A stretch of 37,522 bases of DNA from contig NZ_JAINVU010000013.1 of assembly GCF_019880555.1 (NCBI RefSeq), forward strand, positions 1-37,522. The letters are read 5' to 3'. Origin of the DNA: Hephaestia mangrovi. GTDB lineage: Bacteria; Pseudomonadota; Alphaproteobacteria; Sphingomonadales; Sphingomonadaceae. A program made the position numbers and the translations under genes. A model generated the notes under the pieces. The model searched no databases. It was not told the origin of the DNA and saw only the letters and a program-made list of their open reading frames with translations. Of the stretch, positions 18,451-26,552 are shown piece by piece (position 1 is the first letter of the stretch; each line of letters begins with the position of its first letter).

Positions 18451-19125
18451 ATGATTTCCAATGTGATTCTGGTCCACGGTGCCTGGGCTGACGGTTCGAG
18501 CTGGGCGAAGATTGTCCCAATGCTGGCAAAGAAAGGCTTGGCGGTGACCGCAGTCCAGCTTCCGCTCTCCACGTTCGAGGCGGATGTCGCGACGGTCGGC
18601 AGGGCGATTGCGCGTGCTGAGGGCGATGTCATTCTGGTCGGCCATAGCTACGCTGGTGCGGTGATCGGCCAGGCGGGCAACGACCCGAAGGTGGCGGGAC
18701 TGGTCTATATCGACGCCTTCGCGCCGGATGCCGGCGAGTCCGCCGGTTCGCTGTTCGCCGCGTTCGAATCTGCTCCGCTGGGGGCCGAGATCAGGCCTGA
18801 CGCTGAAGGCTTTCTCAAGCTGACGCGCGACGGCGTTTTCAACCTCTTCGCACAGGATCTCGACGAGGACGAGAAGGCCGTCCTGCTGGCAACGCAAGGC
18901 CCGATCAACGGCGCCGCGCTCGGCGGAACGCTGACTGAGGCGGCATGGCGAACGCGGCCGACTTTCTATCTGATCGGCGACGAGGATCGGGCAATCCTGC
19001 GCGTCGATCAGGAACGAATGGCCGCCCGTATGAACGCGACTGTGGAACACGTCGGATCGAGCCACGTCCCGATGCTGTCGCAGCCCGAAATCGTGACGAA
19101 CTTCATCCTGAAGGCCACCGCCTGA
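18451..19125 (+). CDS. Alpha/beta-fold hydrolase (EstC-like)
   Basis: This 224-residue cytoplasmic hydrolase has the nucleophile elbow GHSYAG (S66), an acid in IGDEDRAI and a histidine in SSHVPML, completing a catalytic triad. The opening VILVHGAWADGSSW is typical of the small EstC-like esterase group. The start at 18451 has GGGAGAAAG nine bases upstream; the open frame extends 16 codons further and overlaps the HD gene. It sits 35 bases after the HD gene. The substrate is not known. Confidence 0.85.
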   Translation: MISNVILVHGAWADGSSWAKIVPMLAKKGLAVTAVQLPLSTFEADVATVGRAIARAEGDVILVGHSYAGAVIGQAGNDPKVAGLVYIDAFAPDAGESAGSLFAAFESAPLGAEIRPDAEGFLKLTRDGVFNLFAQDLDEDEKAVLLATQGPINGAALGGTLTEAAWRTRPTFYLIGDEDRAILRVDQERMAARMNATVEHVGSSHVPMLSQPEIVTNFILKATA

Positions 19126-19206
19126 CGGTCGGCACACTGCATCGAAGTGGCGGGCGCAGACAGCCCGCCGCCCCCAGTGTTTCGCCACGAGATCAGGACA
19201 AATGCT

Positions 19207-20004
19207 ATGAAAATTACATCTAACGGCATCACGCTTCACGTCGATGATCGGGGCGCCGGCGCACCGGCATTGGTCTTCCTGCATTATTGGGGCGGCTCGT
19301 CACGCACGTGGCGGCATGTAACGACCATGCTCGGGCATGACTTCCGCACGGTCGCGATCGACCAGCGTGGTTGGGGACAATCGGAAGCGCCGTCGAGCGA
19401 CTATTCCCTGGCCGATCTGGCGAACGACGCTGTCGGCGTGCTCGAGGCGATCGGGCTCGATCGCTATATTTTGATCGGGCACTCGATGGGCGGCAAGGTC
19501 GCCCAGTTTCTTGCTTCGCGGCGACCATCGGGGCTGGCGGGGCTGATACTGGTGGCCCCGTCGCCGCCATCGCCGCTCGCTCTGCCGCTCGCATCCCGAG
19601 AGGGCATGGTGGGCGCCTATACGACGCGGGAGAGAATCATCGCGACGGTCGAGCACATGCTCACCGCCAACCCGCTGGCATCGGAAGACCTCGAAGTCGT
19701 GGTTGAAGACAGCCTTCGCGGCGCTCCTGCTGCCAAGGTGGCATGGCCGCTGGCGACGAGCCAGGAAGACATCGCGAATCTTGTCTCGCGTATCGAGGTG
19801 CCGACCCTTGTCATTTCCGGGACCGAGGACCGGGTCGATCCCCCGGCTGTGCTGAAACAGGAACTTCTCCCGCGCATTCCGCAGGCCGAATTGCGCCTGC
19901 TGCCCGGCATCGGCCACCTGTCGCCCCTGGAGGCACCGAGCGAAGTGGCTGTCCTCATCCGCAAATTCGCCGGCTCGCTGCCGCCCGGACCATCGGCGCG
20001 CTGA
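19207..20004 (+). CDS. Alpha/beta-fold hydrolase
   Basis: This 265-residue protein has GHSMGG (S93) as nucleophile elbow, D in SGTEDRVD and H in GIGHLSPLEAP. The oxyanion region is FLHYWGGSSRTW. The ATG at 19207 is preceded by AGGAC; upstream codons in the frame have no ribosome-binding site. It resembles ring-cleavage or haloperoxidase-like alpha/beta hydrolases, but the motif set alone does not fix the reaction. It lies between the EstC-like hydrolase and the metallo-hydrolase. Confidence 0.85.
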   Translation: MKITSNGITLHVDDRGAGAPALVFLHYWGGSSRTWRHVTTMLGHDFRTVAIDQRGWGQSEAPSSDYSLADLANDAVGVLEAIGLDRYILIGHSMGGKVAQFLASRRPSGLAGLILVAPSPPSPLALPLASREGMVGAYTTRERIIATVEHMLTANPLASEDLEVVVEDSLRGAPAAKVAWPLATSQEDIANLVSRIEVPTLVISGTEDRVDPPAVLKQELLPRIPQAELRLLPGIGHLSPLEAPSEVAVLIRKFAGSLPPGPSAR

Positions 20005-20030
20005 CCATATCCCAAACAAAGGAAATCACG

Positions 20031-20792
20031 ATGTACGAGACTGAGATCATCTCGATCCCCATCCTCCCGCTCAATATGGTCAATGCCCATCTGATACGGA
20101 GCGAGGCGGGATGCATCCTCGTCGATGCCGGAATACCCGGATCAGAGCACAAGATCGCGCGGGTTCTCCACCGGCACGGACTGACCTTCCGCGACATCAA
20201 GCTGATCGTGGTCACGCACGCGCATACCGATCATGCCGGTAGCGCGGCGCGGCTGCGTGAGTTGTCCGGCGCGCCGATCCTCGGCCACAAGGACGACGCC
20301 GACTTCTACAGCCGCAAGGAACGCATGACCTATTGTGCGACGGGCTGGGTCGGCAAGCTGTTCTTCAAGACGCCGGTACCGCATGAACCTTACGAGGGCT
20401 TCGTGCCCGACATCATGATGACCAACGGCGAGACGGTAAATCTGTTGAATTTCGGCGTCGACGGCGTTGTGCGTCATACCGGCGGACACACGCCCGGCTC
20501 GATTGCGGTGGAATTGTCATCGCAGGACGCGCTCGTCGGCGACCTGCTTGCGTCGGGCATCTTGATCGGTGGCATCGCCTTGACCGGACGCGCGATCCGC
20601 CCCCCGTTCGAAGACGATCCGCACAAAGTCGCGCGCGAACTGGAGCGTCTCGTGCAGCAGGGCGCCAAGCGCTTCTATATGGGCCACGGCGGCCCGCTAG
20701 GCCCCGACGAGGTTATGCGGCACGCGCGTCATCTTGCAAGGATTGCCCCAAACCCATGTTCGGCTGGTTTATGCGCGCACGGATCGCACTGA
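20031..20792 (+). CDS. Metallo-beta-lactamase-fold hydrolase
   Basis: This 253-residue protein contains the MBL metal motif THAHTDHAG (H63, H65, D67, H68), a downstream GGHTPGS histidine, GDLLASG and MGHGGPL, which together give a two-metal site. It has no signal peptide. AAGGA lies five bases before the ATG. The C-terminal 15 residues look less conserved. It is the last gene of the GlxA-linked operon and could process a product of the preceding hydrolases, for example a lactone or thioester (inference). Confidence 0.85.
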   Translation: MYETEIISIPILPLNMVNAHLIRSEAGCILVDAGIPGSEHKIARVLHRHGLTFRDIKLIVVTHAHTDHAGSAARLRELSGAPILGHKDDADFYSRKERMTYCATGWVGKLFFKTPVPHEPYEGFVPDIMMTNGETVNLLNFGVDGVVRHTGGHTPGSIAVELSSQDALVGDLLASGILIGGIALTGRAIRPPFEDDPHKVARELERLVQQGAKRFYMGHGGPLGPDEVMRHARHLARIAPNPCSAGLCAHGSH

Positions 20793-20976
20793 TCCGCGGC
20801 GCACTGGAAGTCATCCAATGAGATAGTGGGGGGAAAGAACTATGGATGATCGCGGCGGCTGACGTCCCGGCCACCGCAACGCTCCGTCAGGGGACGCACA
20901 GGCTCGGCGACATGTTCCGTGAGAGGGACCGCCGTTTGCAATCGCCTGATCGGCCCGCTGATGCTATGGTGCCGCC

Positions 20977-21387
20977 GTGACAAGCAGCATTCCCTATCGT
21001 TTCCCGATCGGTATCGACCCCAACGACATCGACTTCATGGGCCATGTCAACAACGCCAGTTACCTGAAGTGGGTACAAGAGGCGGTGATCAGTCACTGGC
21101 GGCGGCTCGCGCCCGCCGATGCCGTCGCCGATCACCTATGGGTCGCGCTGAAGCACGAAATCACTTATCGCAAGCCGGCGTTTCTGAACGACGAGGTCAT
21201 CGCCACCGTCCTGCTCGAAAAGGTGCAGGGCGCACGCGCGTTCTATCAGACCATCATCCGCCGTGGCGAGGAGGTGCTGGCCGAAGTCACGTCGAGCTGG
21301 TGCTGCATCGATGCCGAGACCAAGCGGCCCACGCGGCTGGCGCGCACCGTCATCGACCGCTTTTTCACCCGCGATCGCCAGGCCTGA
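20977..21387 (+). CDS. Acyl-CoA thioesterase, hotdog fold (4HBT type)
   Basis: This 136-residue protein shows the hotdog thioesterase motif DIDFMGHVNNASYLKW near residues 18-33, where the first aspartate is the usual catalytic residue. The length fits YbgC/4-hydroxybenzoyl-CoA thioesterase relatives. The start is a GTG with no strong ribosome-binding site. The opposite strand of its last 250 bases is open as an extension of a decayed HAD gene, which I regard as accidental read-through. Confidence 0.85.
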   Translation: MTSSIPYRFPIGIDPNDIDFMGHVNNASYLKWVQEAVISHWRRLAPADAVADHLWVALKHEITYRKPAFLNDEVIATVLLEKVQGARAFYQTIIRRGEEVLAEVTSSWCCIDAETKRPTRLARTVIDRFFTRDRQA

Positions 21388-21968
21388 CCGCAGCCGTTCG
21401 GCGGGGTCTTCATAGACGCACAGCGCCCGGCTGCGCTCGAGTTCCTCACGCCCATAGCCGCCCGACAGCAAGCCCACGCCGAGCGCGTGACAGCCCGCAG
21501 CCGCGAGCATGTCCCTGATGCTGTCGCCGACGACGATCGCATCCTCGATTCCGACGTCCAGCCGCCGCGCCGCTTCTTCGAACAGGTCGGGATCGGGCTT
21601 GGCGAAGCGCACCTGATCGCGCGTCACCACCACGGCTTCGGCCGGATCGACATCGAGCGCGGCGATGTTGACCGCGGCGGTTTCCATCCGGCCGCTGGTC
21701 GCGATCGCCCAGGAAATCCCGAGACCGCTTAGCGTGCGCAGCAGGCCGACCGCCACTGTTCCGCTCAGACGCTGGTAGGCGGCGGCATGCAACGCGCGCA
21801 GCCGCTCGGCGGCGTCTGGCCCGAGGTCACGGTCGATCTCACGGAGCAACTGATCGGTGAGCAACCCACCGCTCATCCCGATCTTGCGGTGGATGCGCCA
21901 TACGGACAGATATGCCCGACCGACAACGCCTCGCGCCACGCAAGCACGTGTTGGTAGGCGCTATCGAC
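21388..21968 (-). pseudogene. HAD-family phosphatase, truncated at the 5' end and frameshifted
   Basis: The body is a clear HAD phosphatase: WRIHRKIGMSGG, IATSGR (motif II), AKPDPDLFEEAARRL (motif III lysine) and VVGDSIRDMLAAAG (motif IV). The N-terminus is lost. VDSAYQHVLAWREAL, which should directly follow the catalytic DxDGT loop, lies in another frame (21968-21924), just after a stop codon. The nucleophile aspartate is therefore absent and a frameshift separates it from the rest. The open frame continues to 21136 antisense to the thioesterase, past the point (VYEDPAERL) where normal members end. Confidence 0.75.
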
Positions 21969-21971
21969 GCG

Positions 21972-22168
21972 CTATGCGGTCGATGCCGGTTCGGCCCATT
22001 CGTCGTCGGTATCGAGCTGACGGTCGATATCCTCGGCAAGGTCGTCGAGTTGCTCGAAGGTTATGAGCAGTTCGATGACCGCGCCGTCCGCGAGCGTCAG
22101 CGTTAGCGATAGTCGTCGCCGTCCGGAGCAAGCGTGCTCGATTGCAAGCGCTTGGCAATGGGTTTCAT
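21972..22168 (-). pseudogene. Small acidic protein gene with a one-base deletion
   Basis: The frame starts MKPIAKRLQSSTLAPDGDDY and stops at once (CGC TAA). Restoring one base after TATCGC gives a continuous protein that goes on LTLTLADGAVIELLITFEQL and ends EWAEPASTA, 65 residues in all. The total of 197 bases is one short of a whole number of codons, as expected for a single deletion. The stop codon directly precedes the HAD remnant, so both neighbours are damaged. I do not recognise a function. Confidence 0.55.
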
Positions 22169-22425
22169 TATCGGTGCTCCGGTTGGGCGATCATGCGAGC
22201 GAGGCGGCAAGACCGGCCCCTCACACCTTGTCGTCTTACGCCAACAATTCGGTATGGATAGGCGGCATAGCACCGCAACCAGGCGCAGCCTAACGATACA
22301 TTTTGATCCTCGGCCCTTTCGCTTTCCACCGACGCCCCTATCTAGACATCATCGCGGGCAACCGATCTGTAGGCGCCCCTGACTGAGAGACCAACGTGCT
22401 CCCGCTTACGTTGCAGGAGCCGTTC

Positions 22426-22599
22426 ATGGACCTCAATTATCTTCTTTCCCGCCATCAAGTCGCGCTGATGCGTGCCGATAATGCCGCTTGCGCCGAAGCG
22501 AAAATCGCTCATCGTGGGATGGCGAAGGAATACGCAGAGCGCATCCGGGTGCTTCGCCAATTGATCGGAGCCGAAGGCACCTCGCTCTTGGCCGCGTGA
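22426..22599 (+). CDS. Small conserved-looking protein (57 aa)
   Basis: The protein begins MDLNYLLSRHQVALMRAD and contains AHRGMAKEYAERIRVLR. AGGAG lies seven bases before the ATG, so translation is well supported. It resembles short uncharacterised proteins I associate with sphingomonads, predicted to be mostly helical. It lies 41 bases upstream of the MbcA/ParS-like gene on the same strand. No function can be assigned. Confidence 0.65.
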   Translation: MDLNYLLSRHQVALMRADNAACAEAKIAHRGMAKEYAERIRVLRQLIGAEGTSLLAA

Positions 22600-22640
22600 G
22601 CGCGCGCCAACTTTTCTCTCACATCATCAGGAGCGCTGCT

Positions 22641-22937
22641 GTGGACGACCAACAGGCTAGCAAGACCGATCACACGACGACCAACACCGATGCCCGAAAA
22701 ACCCAGCGGTTCGTGCGCCGGCCTTCCGGGCCGCGTCTGGCCCCCGATGCAGCAGAACGTCAGGGCAGAATTGCGCGGCTTGCCTGGGCGGCGTTCGGTG
22801 GTCGCGATGATGCCGTCGCATTTCTGAACGATCATCACGACGGCTTGGGCGGCCGCCCGATCGATCTAGCGATCGCCAGCGAAACATCCTGCGCAGCGGT
22901 CGAACAAGTCATCGAAGCGCGTGGCGCGGCGCGCTGA
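22641..22937 (+). CDS. MbcA/ParS/Xre-type (DUF2384-like) protein, possible antitoxin
   Basis: This 98-residue protein starts with GTG, with AGGAG seven bases upstream. Residues 1-40 are polar and probably disordered. Residues 46-98 match the toxin-binding module of Xre/MbcA/ParS antitoxins: WAAFGGRDDAVAFLN, then GLGGRPIDLA (68-77) and a final helix AAVEQVIEA. The N-terminal DNA-binding helix-turn-helix found in many antitoxins is missing. It overlaps the next gene by 17 bases, an arrangement common in toxin-antitoxin pairs, but that gene is not a recognisable RES toxin. Confidence 0.65.
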   Translation: MDDQQASKTDHTTTNTDARKTQRFVRRPSGPRLAPDAAERQGRIARLAWAAFGGRDDAVAFLNDHHDGLGGRPIDLAIASETSCAAVEQVIEARGAAR

Positions 22938-23502
22938 TCGGCCGCCGCCACTCGATCCAGCAGTTGCCGCGGCGCACGCCACGCTCTTGCGAGGCGCTGC
23001 GTTCGTCGCACGCCAGGCCGACGCAGGCGCCTTCTCGCTGGATGCTTCGATCGCCGACGAACAGCGGCATCGCTATCGCAGCAAGACGATCGCCAATGCG
23101 CTGCGTGAACTTGATCGCTTCTTGAATCTCCTTGCCGATGCGACGGCCAGATCGCTTGGCGATCCGTTGCCCGAGGGACAGCGGAACACCGCGAACAAGC
23201 TGCGCGACTTCGACGCCTTCGCGATCCAGTGGGACGATTACGAGCGTCTCGTTGCACTGGGCCGATCGCGCGCCTGCCTGTTTTATCGCGGTGGACAGGT
23301 TTCCAGCGGCGACCGCCGTGGCGAACCGACGTTCACGGCCGGCTGGTCCGCACGCACGGGACCGCCTGATCAGCTGAGCCGAATGGCCATCGGTGACCGA
23401 CTTGCCGTCGGCGAGATCGAGTTGCGCGACATTGCCCAATTCTATGAGCGCTTGGCGTTGCGGCTTCAGACCCTTGCTGCAGTAGCGGTGAATGCCGATT
23501 AG
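22921..23502 (+). CDS. Unknown protein translationally linked to the DUF2384-like gene
   Basis: This 193-residue protein begins at a GTG inside the last codons of the preceding gene. The N-terminal half is helical and charged (SKTIANALRELDRFLNLLAD). A central segment ACLFYRGGQVSSGDRRG is followed by FTAGW. The C-terminus ends in a helix EIELRDIAQFYERLALRL. I see no RES, PIN, Fic or HEPN motif. The overlap suggests it works with the upstream protein, either as a new toxin type or as a partner in a non-toxin complex. It overlaps the next gene tail to tail by four bases. Confidence 0.6.
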   Translation: MARRADRPPPLDPAVAAAHATLLRGAAFVARQADAGAFSLDASIADEQRHRYRSKTIANALRELDRFLNLLADATARSLGDPLPEGQRNTANKLRDFDAFAIQWDDYERLVALGRSRACLFYRGGQVSSGDRRGEPTFTAGWSARTGPPDQLSRMAIGDRLAVGEIELRDIAQFYERLALRLQTLAAVAVNAD

Positions 23503-23711
23503 TCGGGCCGGTGGCCGTCCGATTTCTTGGCGACGCGTTCGTTCCAAATCCGGTCTTGCTCGATCCGCGTCGTTTGCCAGGCTGCTTGCCTGCGCCGCTG
23601 CTGGCGAAATTTAGCGATGCGAAACATAAGAAAAGCGACGACAAGCACCGCAATGACGATGACGAAACCCATCGTCCGATATTCTCTCGCAAATTCGCCC
23701 ACCTGGTGCAT
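23499..23711 (-). CDS. Small single-pass membrane protein
   Basis: The 70-residue product has one membrane segment (VIVIAVLVVAFLMF, about residues 17-30) followed by a basic, glutamine-rich cytoplasmic tail (FRQQRRRQAAWQ) that may form a helix. A shorter start MGFVIVIA at 23672 is also possible. It is convergent with the unknown gene at 22921-23502. No family is recognised. Confidence 0.5.
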   Translation of the reverse strand: MHQVGEFAREYRTMGFVIVIAVLVVAFLMFRIAKFRQQRRRQAAWQTTRIEQDRIWNERVAKKSDGHRPD

Positions 23712-23963
23712 GTCAAGTCGTCCGTCATGTAGACGGGAGCTCGCGTCTCCCAGCCACCTACTACGCCTACGGATCGATCAGGTGATGGCCCTTGATAGCA
23801 TCATTCGTCACGGATTCCCCATGGTAAATCCGCAGTGAGCCAATCGCGGCGTTGAGAATACTCTCCTTGTGTTGGCCACCCCCATCCCCATGTTGTGCGG
23901 TGCAGCATGACCTTGGCGAGCGGTGATAGCTGAGAGACCAAGGCCCGCTTGAAAGGACATCGC

Positions 23964-25037
23964 GTGAGAAGCATTGCCGATACGATTTCGCGAATGCGGT
24001 CGATGACTGAGGCTGCGACACAGCAAAGAACGTCAGCGATCGACCCGCTCGATCAGTTGACCGATTTCGGCACCAATCCGGGAGCATTGAATGCTCGCTG
24101 CTTTGTTCCGGGTGACGTGTCGGCGCGCGCGGCCCTGGTCGTCGTGCTGCACGGATGCACGCAGACGGCTGCCGGCTACGATCATGGTTCGGGATGGTCG
24201 GCGGTGGCGCAGCGGGAAGGCTTTGCGCTGCTCTTTCCCGAGCAACAGCACGTCAACAACGCCAATCTCTGCTTCAACTGGTTCGCGCCCGAAGACAGCA
24301 AGCGCGGTTCGGGCGAAGCGTTTTCGATCCGTAACATGATCGCCGCGATGATCGAGCGTCACGATCTCGATCCAGCGCGCGTGTTCGTCACCGGCTTGTC
24401 GGCGGGGGGCGCGATGGCGTCGGTGATGCTCGCGACCTATCCCGAAGTGTTTGCCGGCGGGGCGATCATCGCCGGTCTCCCGTTCGGATCAGCGGCGAAT
24501 GTATCGCAGGCACTCGACCGCATGCGCGGCCATGGCGGTCCGGACGATGCCGGGCTTTCAGCGCTGGTGCATCGGGCGTCGCCACACGACGGGCCGTGGC
24601 CGACCATTTCGATCTGGCACGGCACTGCCGACGCCACCGTTAACAGCACCAACGCCGACGCGATCCTGGCTCAGTGGCGCGTCGTTCATGGCGTCGGCGA
24701 AGAGCCGAGCGTCTCCGATCTCGTCGACGGCTATCCCCACCGCGTCTGGCATGATCGCGAAGGCCGACCGGTCATCGAGGATTACCGCATCACGGGGCTG
24801 GGGCACGGCACGCCGCTCGATACGCGCGGCGCCGATGGCTGTGGCAGCAGCGGCGCGTATATGCTCGAGGCGCAGATATCATCGACACGATGGATCGCGC
24901 ACACATGGGGCCTCGGCGAAGCGCCGGTCGATCGCCGACCGATAGCACAAGCAGAGGCCCGTCCAGCATCGCCAGCCACCACAGGGGTCGGCGGCATGAT
25001 CGAGGATGCGCTGCGCGCCGCGGGCCTGATGCGCTGA
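23964..25037 (+). CDS. PHB-depolymerase-family esterase
   Basis: This protein of about 357 residues has the PHB depolymerase/LpqC-like fold: oxyanion region VVLHGCTQTAAGYD, lipase box GLSAGGAM (S146), acid in HGTADATV and histidine in GLGHGTPLD. I place the start at the GTG at 23964, with GAAAGGA six bases upstream, instead of the TTG at 23949. There is no signal peptide, so it is probably intracellular, acting on polyhydroxybutyrate granules or small aryl/feruloyl esters; the family covers both. Confidence 0.85.
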   Translation: MRSIADTISRMRSMTEAATQQRTSAIDPLDQLTDFGTNPGALNARCFVPGDVSARAALVVVLHGCTQTAAGYDHGSGWSAVAQREGFALLFPEQQHVNNANLCFNWFAPEDSKRGSGEAFSIRNMIAAMIERHDLDPARVFVTGLSAGGAMASVMLATYPEVFAGGAIIAGLPFGSAANVSQALDRMRGHGGPDDAGLSALVHRASPHDGPWPTISIWHGTADATVNSTNADAILAQWRVVHGVGEEPSVSDLVDGYPHRVWHDREGRPVIEDYRITGLGHGTPLDTRGADGCGSSGAYMLEAQISSTRWIAHTWGLGEAPVDRRPIAQAEARPASPATTGVGGMIEDALRAAGLMR

Positions 25038-25044
25038 CCTCGTA

Positions 25045-25308
25045 TCAGCGCAATTGGCTATCCTTGCTGCCGCGGCGATTGAAGCCGCCTTGGCGCCGGC
25101 CGGCATCGCGTTTGGACTGACACTCGACGCAGGTTCGGACACCCGGCAGCGCACTACGACGCGCCTCGGCGATCGGCTCGCCGCATCCGTCACAATATAC
25201 TGCGCTCTCACCGGACGGCATGCGTCGGCGAGCGTCCAGCACCGCATCGCTGACGGTGTCATCGATCTGATCCTGCACCGCGCCATCGCGGGTCCACCCG
25301 CCTGCCAT
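25045..25308 (-). CDS. DksA/TraR-type C4 zinc-finger protein
   Basis: This 87-residue protein has a four-cysteine zinc finger (CDGCGEPI near residue 39 and CVECQ near 61) and the conserved ending NRRGSKDSQLR. The family binds RNA polymerase's secondary channel or remains uncharacterised (YbiI-like). The N-terminus MAGGWTRDGAVQDQIDDTV fits the family, so I use the ATG at 25308 and not the TTG at 25314. It converges with the esterase gene, seven bases apart. Confidence 0.85.
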   Translation of the reverse strand: MAGGWTRDGAVQDQIDDTVSDAVLDARRRMPSGESAVYCDGCGEPIAEARRSALPGVRTCVECQSKRDAGRRQGGFNRRGSKDSQLR

Positions 25309-25402
25309 GTTCAAAACTCGTCTTTAAATTATTCCTGTCAGACAGATAGGACCGCGCGGCGATGTCGCAACCGATCCCGCAACCCTGCGTATCAGGCGTC
25401 GG

Positions 25403-25651
25403 CTAACCTCGATCAGGGTTTTCGTTCGCAATCAGATCCAAGAGGCGGTCGCTCTCGCCTTCGCCGTGCAAGCGGCGTTCGTCATCGTCGGGGCTTTTAC
25501 GACCCTCACGCAAATCCGCCTGATCCGCTTCCTTGGCCCAAGCTGCGGCTGCTGCGGTAGCGATCGTTTTGACGTTGGCGAGTCCGGCCCCCGCTGCAAT
25601 AGCGAGTTGCCTGGCCTCTTGGGTTCTGCATAAAGCCGAAGATGGTCGCAT
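25403..25651 (-). CDS. Small uncharacterised protein (82 aa)
   Basis: An AGGAG site eight bases before the ATG supports translation. The sequence has an alanine-rich helix (IATAAAAAWAKEA) and a charged C-terminal part (SPDDDERRLHGEGESDRLLDL). I recognise no domain. It lies in a run of small minus-strand genes between the zinc-finger gene and the kinase. Confidence 0.55.
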   Translation of the reverse strand: MRPSSALCRTQEARQLAIAAGAGLANVKTIATAAAAAWAKEADQADLREGRKSPDDDERRLHGEGESDRLLDLIANENPDRG

Positions 25652-25691
25652 AAAATCTCCTGATCAAATCATCGTCTGGCCGCCCGCGCGG

Positions 25692-25820
25692 CTATGCCTT
25701 CTTCGATGGCGGCGGCGCGACCACACCTTTGAGCGAGGGGTTGGAGGCGTTTTGCTTCGGCGGGCCGGCTTTCTTCGGCTTGCGGAGCTCTCGATTGCCG
25801 CGCTGTTGGCCTTTCGACAT
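25692..25820 (-). CDS. Tiny basic conserved protein (42 aa)
   Basis: The frame starts MSKGQQRGNRELRKPKK and ends PPPSKKA. The ATG is preceded by AAGGAAG at good spacing. It is very basic and proline-rich, and resembles short basic proteins often found in sphingomonad genomes. A longer open frame on the same strand but in another register overlaps it and has no such signature. The function is unknown; the charge suggests nucleic-acid or ribosome contact (inference). Confidence 0.65.
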   Translation of the reverse strand: MSKGQQRGNRELRKPKKAGPPKQNASNPSLKGVVAPPPSKKA

Positions 25821-25887
25821 GGTCGTCTTCCTTACTGTTCGAGGCGAAATGCGCGCCGCCCTGATGCGCCAAGTTGTTCACAAATTT

Positions 25888-26316
25888 CTAGCGCTGCCGG
25901 ATCGTGGCTGCGCCTGCGACGCGCTGGACAACGGAGATTGCCGCCCGGCACTCGGTTTCGGTCCGATAGCCGCCGCCATGGGCTAGAACGGTGCCGTCGG
26001 CAGCGCAAAGCCGCCAGCACCAGTCGCCGCCGGCGGATCGGATTGATGTCAGCCGCACACGTTCGGCGAAGGACAGCTCGAAGTAGAAAAGCTCAGCGGG
26101 CGTAGCCGAAGGCTGCTCCGATCGCTCACCAGGATTAACTGAGCGAGGCACAAACTCTTCGTGCGCAACCGGCAAGAACGATATCGCCGACTTTCCGCCG
26201 GCCGCATAATCGCGCTTGAACTGTCGGAACGCCGCATCGCCCAACGGGTCGCTGAAGTTAAGACCGGCGATGACCGTCGCACGGCGTTCAAACGGCGATG
26301 TAGGATTTCTGGTCAC
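25888..26316 (-). CDS. Uncharacterised protein with C-terminal DUF1508/YegP-like segment
   Basis: The 142-residue product begins at a GTG. Its last 45 residues (WCWRLCAADGTVLAHGG, then YRTETECRAAISVV) resemble a single DUF1508 repeat, in which YegP-like proteins have a W-x-W-R-L, G-x-x-x-A/S and C-x-x-x-I pattern. The N-terminal 95 residues are not recognised. The family is poorly characterised and sometimes stress-linked. The ribosome-binding site is weak. Confidence 0.6.
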   Translation of the reverse strand: MTRNPTSPFERRATVIAGLNFSDPLGDAAFRQFKRDYAAGGKSAISFLPVAHEEFVPRSVNPGERSEQPSATPAELFYFELSFAERVRLTSIRSAGGDWCWRLCAADGTVLAHGGGYRTETECRAAISVVQRVAGAATIRQR

Positions 26317-26552
26317 AGCGAGCCCGCGTCAGAGCGGGAGCACTGGTCTCTCAGCCGCACCCTGCTCGTATCGAACGGCGCGATATCGATGATATGGGAT
26401 CAGCGTCGTCGAAAAACCAGTAGCGTCCTGCGACCGCGGGTGACGTTTCGCCGAAAGAGGCAGGGAAAAAGCCGCGCACGCCGAATTTTGTCGAATCCAC
26501 AATATTTTCGGTGTGCCGCGTGTATGATGGCTTTTCGGCTACTCGGCCAATG

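Noticed and set aside
18283..19284. Open frame (333 codons) on the minus strand
   Set aside because: It is antisense to the EstC-like hydrolase gene, which has clear motifs and a ribosome-binding site.
21136..21387. HAD open frame overlapping the thioesterase antisense
   Set aside because: HAD homology ends near 21400; the overlap is read-through after loss of the proper stop.
22921..23502. RES-domain toxin partner of the DUF2384-like protein
   Set aside because: The RES core residues (Arg and Glu/Ser context, GRWN motif) are not visible, so I left the gene unassigned.
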